Positions 8,095 to 15,427 of a DNA stretch of 64,000 bases are shown here, in pieces. The notes under the pieces are model-generated. The model was not told the origin of the DNA. It worked only from the letters and a program-made list of their open reading frames with translations, and ran no database searches. Each line of letters opens with the position of its first letter. Positions within the stretch are counted from its first letter, which is position 1. The DNA is from Burkholderiales bacterium (lineage in GTDB: Bacteria; Pseudomonadota; Gammaproteobacteria; Burkholderiales; Usitatibacteraceae), in assembly GCA_019634955.1 (NCBI GenBank), contig JAHCAK010000020.1, positions 1 through 64,000 on the forward strand, read 5' to 3'. The position numbers were made by a program, and so were the translations under genes.

Positions 8095-8127
8095 CCGTCC
8101 AATCGATAATTCTGGACGGCATTATCG
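8095..8127. repeat. two interleaved inverted repeats at the LysR 3' end
   Basis: CCGTCC (8095-8100) pairs with GGACGG (8114-8119) and CGATAAT (8104-8110) with ATTATCG (8121-8127), the second overlapping the LysR TAA. The two dyads interlock, so they cannot both form at once. Possible roles are a protein-binding site or part of the promoter of the candidate small RNA. Confidence 0.5.
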
Positions 8128-9048
8128 ACGCCGTTGATGACCTGCCGGCGGGCCGGCGATGGCGAGGACCTGCTCGCGGACCCAACGGTGCGCCGCGTCG
8201 TGCGCGGTGCGCTGGTGCCAGGCCATCGACAGCGTGTAGCCCGGCACGGCGAGGGGAGGCTTGCGAAGCACGAGGCCGAAGCGCGCGGCCTGGGCGAGGC
8301 AGATGCGCTCCGGCAGCAGGCCGACGAGGACGTTGTCGGCGAGCAGCGCGAAGGCGGCGGCGAACACCGGCACGCTCACCGGCACGTGGCGGCGCGCGCC
8401 GGCCGCCGCGAACGCGCGGTCGACGAGCTGCGCGCTCTCGCCGTGGGCCGTGACCGCGATGTGGGGGTAGCCCAGGAGGCGCTCGACCGTGAGCCGGCCG
8501 CGCGTGAGCGGGTGCCCGCGCCGCATGACGCAGACGAACTCCTCGTCCACGAGCGGCGCATTGAAGAGGTCGCGCCCCTCGGGCGGGTCGACGGCGAAGG
8601 TGAGGTCCACCTCGCCCGCCACCAGCCGCGACAGCGACCCGTCCGCCGGTCGCGGGTAGATCTCCACGGAGATGCCGGGCGCCTCGCGCGACAGCAGTTC
8701 GTAGAGCGCCGGCAGCATGAGCAGGCCGAAGTAGTCGGAGGCGCCCAGGCGCACGGTCGCCTTCGCCCGCGCCGGGTCGAACTTCTGCGGCAGGGCGAGC
8801 GCGAGCGACACCGAGGCGAGCGCCGTCTTGATGGGCCCCTGCAGGCGCTTGGCGAAGGGCGTGGGCTCCATGCGGTTGCCCACGCGCACCAGCAGCGGGT
8901 CGGTGAACACGGCGCGCAGGCGCTCCAGCGCCGCGCTCACGGCGGACTGGCTGAGGTTCAGGCGGTGGGCGGCGGCGGTGACGCTCTGCTCCTCGAGCAG
9001 GGCCTCGAGCGTCACCAGCAGGTTGAGGTCGTAGCGGCGCAGGTCCAT
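8122..9048 (-). CDS. LysR family transcriptional regulator
   Basis: 308 residues. Residues 1-65 are the winged HTH (MDLRRYDLNLLVTLEALLEE, then SVTAAAHRLNLSQSAVSAALERLR), followed by the NodD/PcpR-like stretch FTDPLLVRVGNRMEPTPFA. Residues about 90-300 form the periplasmic-binding-protein-like effector domain. The inducer is unknown. It is divergent from the TetR gene (82 bp between starts). LysR regulators often control a divergent neighbour, but the TetR promoter carries its own palindrome, so cross-regulation is only possible. Confidence 0.9.
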   Translation of the reverse strand: MDLRRYDLNLLVTLEALLEEQSVTAAAHRLNLSQSAVSAALERLRAVFTDPLLVRVGNRMEPTPFAKRLQGPIKTALASVSLALALPQKFDPARAKATVRLGASDYFGLLMLPALYELLSREAPGISVEIYPRPADGSLSRLVAGEVDLTFAVDPPEGRDLFNAPLVDEEFVCVMRRGHPLTRGRLTVERLLGYPHIAVTAHGESAQLVDRAFAAAGARRHVPVSVPVFAAAFALLADNVLVGLLPERICLAQAARFGLVLRKPPLAVPGYTLSMAWHQRTAHDAAHRWVREQVLAIAGPPAGHQRRR

Positions 9049-9076
9049 GGCGCGATGGTAGCCTCCCGGCGGGGGG

Positions 9077-9106
9077 TTGACAGGAAACGAACGGTCGTTC
9101 TATTCT
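9077..9106 (+). promoter_or_regulatory. promoter and operator of the TetR gene
   Basis: A consensus -35 TTGACA (9077-9082) is 18 bp from a -10 TATTCT (9101-9106). The spacer holds a perfect 12-bp palindrome GAACGGTCGTTC (9089-9100), the usual form of a TetR-family operator. A repressor bound here would block the polymerase, so the TetR gene is very likely autoregulated. Confidence 0.75.
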
Positions 9107-9129
9107 GTGGCCACAAACCCGGAGAACCC

Positions 9130-9789
9130 ATGTCGCCGCAAGCCCTCAAGGCCCGAAAAGGGGAAGAGACCCGCGCCCAGATCCTCGACGCCGCCGTGCA
9201 GCAGGCGAGCGAGGCCGGGTTCGAGTCGCTCACCATCGGCACCCTCGCCACGCGCACGGGGCTGTCGAAGAGCGGGCTCTTCGCCCACTTCGGGTCGCGC
9301 ACCGAGCTGCAGGTCGCCGCGCTCGACGAGGCGGCGCGCCGGTTCACGGAGGCGGTGTTCCTGCCCGCCTTCCAGGTGCCGCGCGGGCTGCGGCGGCTGC
9401 GCGCCCTTTTCGAGAACTGGATCACCTGGCCGGAGCACGCCCAGCTTCGCGGGGGCTGCCCCATCCACGCCGCCTCCGCGGAGTACGACGACCAGCCCGG
9501 GCCCATGCGCGACGCGGTGGTCGACCGGCAGCGCCTCGTCGCCCGCGAGCTCGCCAAGGCCGTGCAGATGGCCGTCGACAGCGGCGAGCTGCGCGGCGAC
9601 ACCGACGCGAGCCAGTTCGTGTTCGAGATGTTCGGCGTCATCCTCGCCTACTACCACACGCAGCGCGTGCTCGGCGATTCGAGCGCGCTCGCGCGCGCGC
9701 GCGCCGGCTTCGAGCGGCTCGTGGAGGCGCACCGCGCTTCCCCGCCCGCGCCTTCCCCCGCAACCCGCCCCGCGGCCCGCGGCCGCTGA
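9130..9789 (+). CDS. TetR/AcrR family transcriptional regulator
   Basis: 219 residues from the ATG at 9130, preceded by GGAGA. Residues 10-60 are the TetR HTH (RAQILDAAVQQASEAGFESL, TIGTLATRTGLSKSGLFAHF). The C-terminal ligand domain has a GGCPIHAASAEYDDQPGPMR segment characteristic of a TetR subfamily often placed next to lipid-type hydrolase genes. The ligand is unknown. It is followed 18 bp later by an alpha/beta hydrolase gene, which is the likely target together with itself. Confidence 0.9.
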   Translation: MSPQALKARKGEETRAQILDAAVQQASEAGFESLTIGTLATRTGLSKSGLFAHFGSRTELQVAALDEAARRFTEAVFLPAFQVPRGLRRLRALFENWITWPEHAQLRGGCPIHAASAEYDDQPGPMRDAVVDRQRLVARELAKAVQMAVDSGELRGDTDASQFVFEMFGVILAYYHTQRVLGDSSALARARAGFERLVEAHRASPPAPSPATRPAARGR

Positions 9790-9807
9790 TCCCCACGGAG
9801 GTTTCCC

Positions 9808-10758
9808 ATGCCCGCCTTCGCCTCGCCCATGAATAGCACGATCGTTCGTTCCATGAAGATGCTCTCGACGCGCGCCCGCCTGCAGGTCGGTGCCATCGTC
9901 GCGCCCGAGCGCGCCGTCTCGGAGGCGGTGCGGCTCTTCCTCACGCCCCCGCGCCGGCCGGCGCGCGCGCGCGACCGCGATTTCCTCTCCGGCGGCGCGG
10001 GTTTCGTCGTGCCCTTCGGCCTCGCGCGGCTCTCCGCGTGGCGTTTCGGCGACGAGCGGCGCCCGGCGGTGATCCTGAGCCACGGCTGGGGCGGCCGCGG
10101 CGCGCAGTTCCACGCCTTCGTGCCGGCGCTCGTCGAGGCGGGCTTCCAGGCGGTCGTGTTCGACCACGCCGGGCACGGCTTCTCCGAGGGCGGGCAATCC
10201 TCGCTCATCGACTTCGCGCGCGGCCTCGCGGCCGTCGCCGAGGCGCTGGAGTCCCGCGGCATCGTGGTGGCGGGCGTGGTGGGCCACTCGCTGGGCGCCG
10301 CCGCCATCGCGCCGTTCCTGCGCCAGGGCGGGCGCCGCGCGCGCAGCGTCCTCGTGGCGCCGCCGGCCTCGCTCGTGGGCTATTCGGCCTGGTTCGCGAG
10401 GAAGCTCGGGCTGGGCGAGGCCTTCCGCGCGCGGCTGCAGTCGAGCATCGAGCGCCGCTACGGCGTGCGCTGGGACGAGCTGGAGCTGCCGCGCGCCGTG
10501 GAGGCGCTCGACTCGCCGGCCCTCGTGATCCACGACGAGGACGACCGCGACGTGCGGCTCGCCGCGGGGCTCGCCGTGGCGCGGGCCTGGCCAGGGGCGC
10601 GCTTCGTGCGCACCGCGGGCCTGGGGCACAACGCGATCCTCCGCGACGCCGCCGTCGTGCGCGACGCCGTGGATTTCCTGCGCGGCGAGGTGACCTTCGC
10701 GCCGCCGCCGCCGCGCGACGGCCTGCCTGCGTTCGCGAGCCCCGCCCCGATCCTCTAG
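9808..10758 (+). CDS. alpha/beta hydrolase
   Basis: 316 residues from the ATG at 9808, with GGAGG 6 nt upstream; in-frame ATGs at 9829 and 9853 are less well placed. The oxyanion-side motif LSHGWGGRG is near residue 90, DHAGHGFSEG near 128, the nucleophile elbow GHSLGA near 157, an Asp in HDEDDRDVRLA near 250 and the catalytic His in GLGHNAILRD near 275. The fold and triad are complete; the substrate is not predictable. A second copy of the TetR operator lies inside codons 8-15, tying the gene to that regulator. Confidence 0.88.
   Translation: MPAFASPMNSTIVRSMKMLSTRARLQVGAIVAPERAVSEAVRLFLTPPRRPARARDRDFLSGGAGFVVPFGLARLSAWRFGDERRPAVILSHGWGGRGAQFHAFVPALVEAGFQAVVFDHAGHGFSEGGQSSLIDFARGLAAVAEALESRGIVVAGVVGHSLGAAAIAPFLRQGGRRARSVLVAPPASLVGYSAWFARKLGLGEAFRARLQSSIERRYGVRWDELELPRAVEALDSPALVIHDEDDRDVRLAAGLAVARAWPGARFVRTAGLGHNAILRDAAVVRDAVDFLRGEVTFAPPPPRDGLPAFASPAPIL
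9831..9852 (-). promoter_or_regulatory. second, inverted TetR operator-like site inside the hydrolase gene
   Basis: The minus strand here reads GGAACGAACGATCGTGC followed by TATTC. The TetR promoter at 9083-9105 reads GGAAACGAACGGTCGTTC followed by TATTC: 20 identities in 23 aligned columns, in opposite orientation and 750 bp away. The site covers the first codons of the hydrolase gene. Confidence 0.55.
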
Positions 10759-10779
10759 AACCCGACCCGGAGAACGACC

Positions 10780-11211
10780 ATGAGAGAAGAGCACGACGAA
10801 GTCCCCGCCACCCTCGGCCTCGCGATCGCGCTGTGGGCCGCCGCCGTCGCCGCCGGCGCGCAGGCCGGCGTCTTCACGCGCCTGCAGCCGCAGGCCTACG
10901 CCGCGCTGGCCGCCTTCGCCGCCACCTTCGCCATCGGCGTGGTGCTGCTCGACGCCCGCGTGCGCGGCTGGCTGCAGGCCCGCGGCCCGCAGGTCGGCAG
11001 CGCCTTCCTCGCAGGGCTGTCGATCCTCGGCGTCGCCGCCGGCCTCGCGCTCGGCGAGGAGGGCCGCGTGAACCCCGCCGCGGGACCGTGGGCGATGGTG
11101 ATCCTCTTCGTGCTGCCGCTCACCGCGGCCGCGGGGGCCGTGACCCTCTCCGCGGCGCTGCGGCCCGGCGGGATCGCCAGGCGCCGGCAGGTGCCGGTGG
11201 TGGGCGGTTAG
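10780..11211 (+). CDS. small integral membrane protein of unknown function
   Basis: 143 residues with four hydrophobic segments (about 12-32, 42-60, 75-95, 108-130) separated by short charged loops, and an Arg-rich C-terminus (RPGGIARRRQ), which suggests an inner-membrane protein with a cytoplasmic tail. It lies 21 bp after the hydrolase with GGAGAACGACC before the ATG, so the two are probably co-transcribed with the TetR gene. No named family is recognised. Confidence 0.75.
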   Translation: MREEHDEVPATLGLAIALWAAAVAAGAQAGVFTRLQPQAYAALAAFAATFAIGVVLLDARVRGWLQARGPQVGSAFLAGLSILGVAAGLALGEEGRVNPAAGPWAMVILFVLPLTAAAGAVTLSAALRPGGIARRRQVPVVGG

Positions 11212-11229
11212 CGGGGGGAGGCGGGGGAT

Positions 11230-11341
11230 TTCAACGCAGAGGGCGCAGAGAAGGCTGGGGGCAGGATTTCGATGAATGCCGCCCCAGGAAACCCTCGGCG
11301 ACCCCTGCGTTCTCTGCGCCCTCTGCGCCCTCTGCGTTGAA
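11230..11341. repeat. inverted repeat with GGCGCAGAG units between convergent genes
   Basis: A 21-nt arm starting TTCAACGCAGAGGGCGCAG (11230-11250) is matched in inverse orientation at the right end (about 11321-11341). The right arm carries one extra 9-bp GGCGCAGAG unit. About 60 bp separate the arms. It lies between convergent genes, where a bidirectional terminator would be expected, but there is no T-run. The CGCAGAGGGCGCAGAG motif is a dispersed repeat in many proteobacteria. Confidence 0.7.
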
Positions 11342-11353
11342 CCCCCCCACCGC

Positions 11354-11974
11354 CTACCTCACAGGCGTTTCCACGACCTGCCGCGCGCCGGGACGGGCGC
11401 CGAGGGCCGCGTACCACCGCTCGAGCTGCGGGCGCGGCTCGCGCGCGAGCGGCAGGTGCAGCCAGCGGTGTGCAGCGCACCCCAGCACGATGTCGGCGGG
11501 GGAGAAGGCGTCGCCCGCGACGAACGCGCGGCCGGCGAGGTGCGCGTCGAGGATCGCCGCCGCCTTCTCGGAGGCGGCGCGGGAAGCCTCGATCACCGCC
11601 GGGTCGCGCTTTTCCGCCGGGACGCGCACGGTCTGCAGGAATGCATCGCGCATCGCCGGCGTGAAGGTGGTCGACTGCCACTCCATCCAGCGGTCGACGT
11701 CGGCGCGCCGGCGCGCGTCATCGGGCCAGAGCGTCCCCGCGCCGTGCTTCGCGGCGAGGTAGCGCACGATGGCATTGGATTCCCACAGCACGAAGCCGTC
11801 GTCCTCGATCACGGGCACGAGGCCGTTGGGGTTCATCCGCCGGTATTCGGGCGTGTCGACGACGCCGTGGGCGCCGCCGGCCTCCCGGCGCTCGAAGGCG
11901 AGCCCCAGCTCTTCGGCCGTCCAGACGACCTTCTGGACGTTGACCGAGGTGAGCCGGCCCCAGACGCGCAGCAC
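11354..11974 (-). CDS. glutathione S-transferase family protein
   Basis: 206 residues starting at a GTG (11972-11974), 8 bp after the KAS III stop. The thioredoxin-like domain starts VWGRLTSVNVQKVVWTAEEL (Ser in the catalytic position) and has NPNGLVPVIEDDGFVLWESN, with the cis-Pro and the glutathione-binding E-S. The helical domain contains AFVAGDAFSPADIVLGCAAH. The arrangement resembles plant-like or nu/theta bacterial GSTs. Its tight coupling to the KAS III gene suggests a shared transcript; a functional link is not evident. Confidence 0.87.
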   Translation of the reverse strand: MLRVWGRLTSVNVQKVVWTAEELGLAFERREAGGAHGVVDTPEYRRMNPNGLVPVIEDDGFVLWESNAIVRYLAAKHGAGTLWPDDARRRADVDRWMEWQSTTFTPAMRDAFLQTVRVPAEKRDPAVIEASRAASEKAAAILDAHLAGRAFVAGDAFSPADIVLGCAAHRWLHLPLAREPRPQLERWYAALGARPGARQVVETPVR

Positions 11975-11982
11975 GGCGCCGC

Positions 11983-13095
11983 TCAGGCGACGAGGGGGGC
12001 GGCGAGCGCCGCCGTGGCGTCGCCCGCGCGGCCCTTCACGGCGATGATGTCGCGCACCATCTCCAGCGCCGACTTCTCGCACGGCGGCAGGTCCACGGTG
12101 GTGGTGCCGAGAGGCGCGCTGCGGCCGCCCCACTGGATCACGTGCGCGCAGTAGGTGAGGCCGCCGCCGAAGGCCGGGGTGAGGATCTTCGCGCCGGGCT
12201 TCACGCGGCCCTCCTCGATCGCGTCGACGAGGGCGACGGGCACCGTGGCGGCCGACATGTTCCCGTAGCGCGAGACGGTCAGGAAGACGTTGGCGGGATC
12301 TGCCCCGATGCGCTTTCCCACGAAGTCGATGATGCGCTGGTTGGCCTGGTGCGGCACCACGAGGTCGATGTCGCCGATGGCGAGCCCCGCGCGCCCGAGC
12401 GCGGCCTGGGAAGCCTCCGTCATGCCGTGCACCGCGCGCTTGAAGATCTCCTGCCCGTCGAAGTCCCAGCTCGTGACGCCCACGGGGATGCCGCGGTTGG
12501 CGTAGGCCGCGCCCATGCCGCGCACGCGCAGGATGTGGCGCGCGTCGGCGTAGCAGCCGAGCTTCTCCGAGAGCAGGCCGGTGCGCTCCTCGGTCGCCTG
12601 CAGGACGACGGCGGCGGCGCCGTCGCCGAAGAGCACCGCCACGTTGCGGTTGCCCCAGTCCATGAAAGGCGAGATCACCTCCACGCCGATCACCACCGCG
12701 TTCCTCACGACGCCGGTGCGGATCATGGCGTTGGCCGAGGAGAGCCCGTAGAGGAAGCTCGTGCAGGCCGTGTTCACGTCCATGGCGGCCGCGTTGCCCG
12801 CGCCCAGCAGCGCCTGCACGCCGGAGGCGCTGTTGGGCACCTGCTCGTCGTAGGAGCAGCTCCCGAGGACGATGAGGTCGACGTCCTTCGCTTCCAGCCC
12901 CGCGCAGGCCAGCGCGCGCGCCGCGGCGACGTGGGCGAGCCCGGTCGTGGGCACGTGCGAGACGCGCCGCTCGCGGATGCCCGTGCGCGAGGTGATCCAC
13001 TCGTCGTCGGTCTCCATGAAGGTCGCGAGGTCGGCGTTGGTGAGGACCGAGGGCGGCATGCACTTGCCCCAGCCCGTGATGGCGGCGTAGGTCAT
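11983..13095 (-). CDS. beta-ketoacyl-ACP synthase III-like enzyme
   Basis: 370 residues. It has the FabH features: TDDEWITSRTGIRERR near residue 30, active-site Cys in NTACTSF (about 111), His in VPHQAN (about 270) and Asn in YGNMSAAT (about 302), a complete thiolase-fold triad. FabH condenses acyl-CoA with malonyl-ACP to start fatty acids. At 370 residues it is about 50 longer than E. coli FabH, mostly through a C-terminal tail (VDLPPCEKSALEMVRDII). It is not in a fab cluster, so it may be a specialised paralogue. The ATG has GGAAG upstream. Confidence 0.88.
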   Translation of the reverse strand: MTYAAITGWGKCMPPSVLTNADLATFMETDDEWITSRTGIRERRVSHVPTTGLAHVAAARALACAGLEAKDVDLIVLGSCSYDEQVPNSASGVQALLGAGNAAAMDVNTACTSFLYGLSSANAMIRTGVVRNAVVIGVEVISPFMDWGNRNVAVLFGDGAAAVVLQATEERTGLLSEKLGCYADARHILRVRGMGAAYANRGIPVGVTSWDFDGQEIFKRAVHGMTEASQAALGRAGLAIGDIDLVVPHQANQRIIDFVGKRIGADPANVFLTVSRYGNMSAATVPVALVDAIEEGRVKPGAKILTPAFGGGLTYCAHVIQWGGRSAPLGTTTVDLPPCEKSALEMVRDIIAVKGRAGDATAALAAPLVA

Positions 13096-13160
13096 TTTTG
13101 TGTCTTCCGGGAGAGCGGTGTGGAGGGAGTTTGCCCGAGTCCGCGTGTGCGCGCAGGCGG

Positions 13161-13628
13161 CTAGAGCTTGTGGGAGCCGACGAGGAGCCGGTCGTAGACG
13201 GCGTACTCCTCGTCGACGGCGGCGCCGCCGTCGCGCGGCGTGCGCTTCACGGTGATCCAGACTTCCGGCGCGAGCGTCTCGCAGACTTCCGCAGTGTGGC
13301 GGATCTCGTCGCCCGCCACGCGCCGGGCCACTTCCCACGAAGGCGCGCCCCAGCCCTTCACGAGGAACCAGGCGAGCGCGTCGGCGTGGGCGTCGAGGTC
13401 GGCCTCGCTCACCTCGACCACTTCCGCGAGCGAGCAGCGCGCGCGGCTCTCCAGGGCGAGGAATGACGACTCGCAGTGGCAGCGCGGCTCGCACTTCGGG
13501 GCGTTCGCGAAATCGCAGACCGCATAGCCGCCGGAGACGACCCAGTCGCCGTCGCGGGCGGCGCCGTGGGCCTTGAAGAGGTGTTCGTCGGAGTCGTCGA
13601 GGCGGACCGCGCGGAGGAATTTAGGCAT
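13161..13628 (-). CDS. DUF6505-like protein with a cysteine cluster
   Basis: 155 residues. The start MPKFLRAVRLDDSDEHLF and the middle ALAWFLVKGWGAPSWEVAR resemble DUF6505 proteins, small cytosolic proteins without known function; this match is from memory and should be checked. Residues about 38-52 hold four Cys and one His (CDFANAPKCEPRCHCESSF), a possible metal site. It is 65 bp upstream of the KAS III gene on the same strand and divergent from the SDR gene. Confidence 0.7.
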   Translation of the reverse strand: MPKFLRAVRLDDSDEHLFKAHGAARDGDWVVSGGYAVCDFANAPKCEPRCHCESSFLALESRARCSLAEVVEVSEADLDAHADALAWFLVKGWGAPSWEVARRVAGDEIRHTAEVCETLAPEVWITVKRTPRDGGAAVDEEYAVYDRLLVGSHKL

Positions 13629-13704
13629 GGTGCGTGCTTCAGGGGGGCGCCCGAGTCGCTATCATAGCAGCCGGCCCCCGTGCCCTGTTGCCCAGAGGAG
13701 ACAA

Positions 13705-14409
13705 ATGTCCATTGCCAAGACCGCCATCGTCACCGGCGCCAACCGCGGCCTCGGCCTCGAGATCGCCCGCCAGCTCGTCCGCGAGGGCGTGCGCGTCGTG
13801 ATGGGATCGCGCGACCCCGTGAGGGGCGAGCGCGCCTGCGCCGGCCTCAAGGCCGGGGAGCTCGCGGTGAGCCACGTGCTCGACGTGAGCGACACGCGCA
13901 GCGTGCGGCGCTTCGTCGCCTTCGTCGAGAAGAACTTCGGCCCGCCGGCCATCCTCGTGAACAACGCCGGCGCCTATCCCGAGCCGCGGGAGGCACGGGT
14001 CACGGACACCAAGACCAGCGTGTGGCGCGAGACCTTCGAGACCAACCTCTTCGGCGCCGTGCGCATGTGCCGCGAGGTGGTGCCGCTCATGCAGCGCGTG
14101 GCCTACGGGCGCGTCGTGAACATGTCCTCCGGGCTGGGGCAGCTCTCGAAGATGGGCGAGGGCAGCCCCGCCTACCGCGTCTCCAAGGCCGCGCTCAACG
14201 CGCTCACGGTGACGCTCGCCGCCGAGGTGAAGGGGCAGGGCATCCTCGTGAACTCCATGAGCCCCGGCTGGGTGCGCACCGACATGGGGGGCGAGGAGGC
14301 GCCGCGCGGCGTCGACGAAGGCGCCGACACCGCCGTGTGGCTCGCGCTCCTGCCATCGAGCGGGCCCACCGGGCAGTTCTTCCGCGACCGCAAGCCCATC
14401 CCCTGGTGA
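13705..14409 (+). CDS. short-chain dehydrogenase/reductase (carbonyl reductase-like)
   Basis: 234 residues, ATG with AGAGGAG upstream. The Rossmann motif TGANRGLGLEIA (TGxxxGxG) is near residue 11, NNAG near 90, the catalytic Ser in VVNMSSGLGQL near 142, and YRVSKAALN (YxxxK) near 157, followed by SPGWVRTDMGG. An Arg after the glycine motif (GSRDP) suggests NADP(H) preference. It resembles carbonyl reductases of the CBR1 type; the substrate is unknown. It overlaps the next gene by 4 bases (GTGA). Confidence 0.9.
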   Translation: MSIAKTAIVTGANRGLGLEIARQLVREGVRVVMGSRDPVRGERACAGLKAGELAVSHVLDVSDTRSVRRFVAFVEKNFGPPAILVNNAGAYPEPREARVTDTKTSVWRETFETNLFGAVRMCREVVPLMQRVAYGRVVNMSSGLGQLSKMGEGSPAYRVSKAALNALTVTLAAEVKGQGILVNSMSPGWVRTDMGGEEAPRGVDEGADTAVWLALLPSSGPTGQFFRDRKPIPW

Positions 14410-15263
14410 GACGCCTCCTCGCGCGCGCGCTCCTCGCGGCGCTCGTCGCGCTGCTCGCGGCCTCGTGCTCCTCGGTCACGCGGGTGGCCTACGACAACGC
14501 GCCCTTCGCGGCCGCGTGGATGGTCGACGACTGGTTCGACCTGCACGACGGGCAGCGCGACTGGGTCAAGGAGCGCCTCGCGCGGCTGCACGGGTGGCAC
14601 CGGGCGAGCGAGATGCCGGCGTACGAGCGGCTCCTCGCGGCGACGGCGGCGCGGGCCGCCCGCGGCCTCTCCGCGGACGACGCGCGCCAGGTGCACCGCG
14701 AGATGCGCGCGCTCTGGCTGCGGCTCGTGCGCCGGGCCATCCCCGACATGGCCGATTTCCTCCTGCAGCTCCACCCCGAGCAGGTCGTCTTCCTCGCGCG
14801 CAAGTTCGACGAGGACAACGAGCGGACGGTGCGCGAGAGCGTGCGCGGCACGCCGCAGGAGCGCCTGGAGCGGCGCCAGAAGCGCTACCTCGAGCGAATC
14901 GAGGACTGGACGGGGCGCCTCGCGCCCGCGCAGCGCGACGTGGTGCGCGCGCGCGTGGCCGCGATGGGCGACCTCACCGACGAGTGGCTGGGCGACCGGC
15001 GCTTCCGCCAGTCCGAGACGATCGCCCTGCTGCGGTCGAAGCCCACGCGGGCGCAGCTCGAGGCCGGGCTCACGCGGCTGCTGGTGGATTCCGACTCGTG
15101 GCGGCGGCCGGAGTACGTCGCGAAGATGAAGGCGCGCGACGAGCAGGTCTTCGCGATGGTCGCGGACCTCGACGCGACCCTCACCGCCGAGCAGCGCGGC
15201 AAGCTCCACCGGCGGCTGGCGGGCTATGCGGCCGACGCGGCCCACCTCGCTGTCGCGAACTAG
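14406..15263 (+). CDS. DUF6279-type lipoprotein
   Basis: 285 residues from the GTG at 14406, overlapping the SDR stop. The N-terminus RRLLARALLAALVALLAASC is a lipoprotein signal (lipobox AAS-C, Cys about 21), so it is membrane-anchored. The mature part is helical and charged (WMVDDWFDLHDGQRDWVKER near residue 37; repeated RxxxYLxRIEDW stretches), typical of DUF6279 lipoproteins, whose role is unknown. It is translationally coupled to the SDR gene. Confidence 0.8.
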   Translation: MRRLLARALLAALVALLAASCSSVTRVAYDNAPFAAAWMVDDWFDLHDGQRDWVKERLARLHGWHRASEMPAYERLLAATAARAARGLSADDARQVHREMRALWLRLVRRAIPDMADFLLQLHPEQVVFLARKFDEDNERTVRESVRGTPQERLERRQKRYLERIEDWTGRLAPAQRDVVRARVAAMGDLTDEWLGDRRFRQSETIALLRSKPTRAQLEAGLTRLLVDSDSWRRPEYVAKMKARDEQVFAMVADLDATLTAEQRGKLHRRLAGYAADAAHLAVAN

Positions 15264-15272
15264 CGCTGGCGA

Positions 15273-15427
15273 GGCGGGAAACGCCGATGCACGCCGATGC
15301 CCCGCCGATTGCCGCAGATGAAGCTTGGAAGATTCGTGCCACCGGACCGGCCGCCACCTCCGGCAGGGGCAACCCATCGAATCGGAGCCCCACCCGATGA
15401 GTTCGGCGGCAATCGGCGTTTCCCGCC
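15273..15427. repeat. inverted repeat between convergent genes
   Basis: The 16-nt arm GGCGGGAAACGCCGAT (15273-15288) is repeated in inverse orientation at 15412-15427, directly against the antiporter stop codon. A GCCGAT motif recurs inside the left arm, and GCCGATTGCCGC (about 15303-15314) also matches the right arm. The 123-bp loop holds no ORF. It is probably an extragenic palindromic repeat that also separates the two convergent transcripts. Confidence 0.65.

Noticed and set aside
11230-11341. Insertion sequence ends
   Set aside because: There is no transposase frame between or near the inverted arms and no target-site duplication that I can see.
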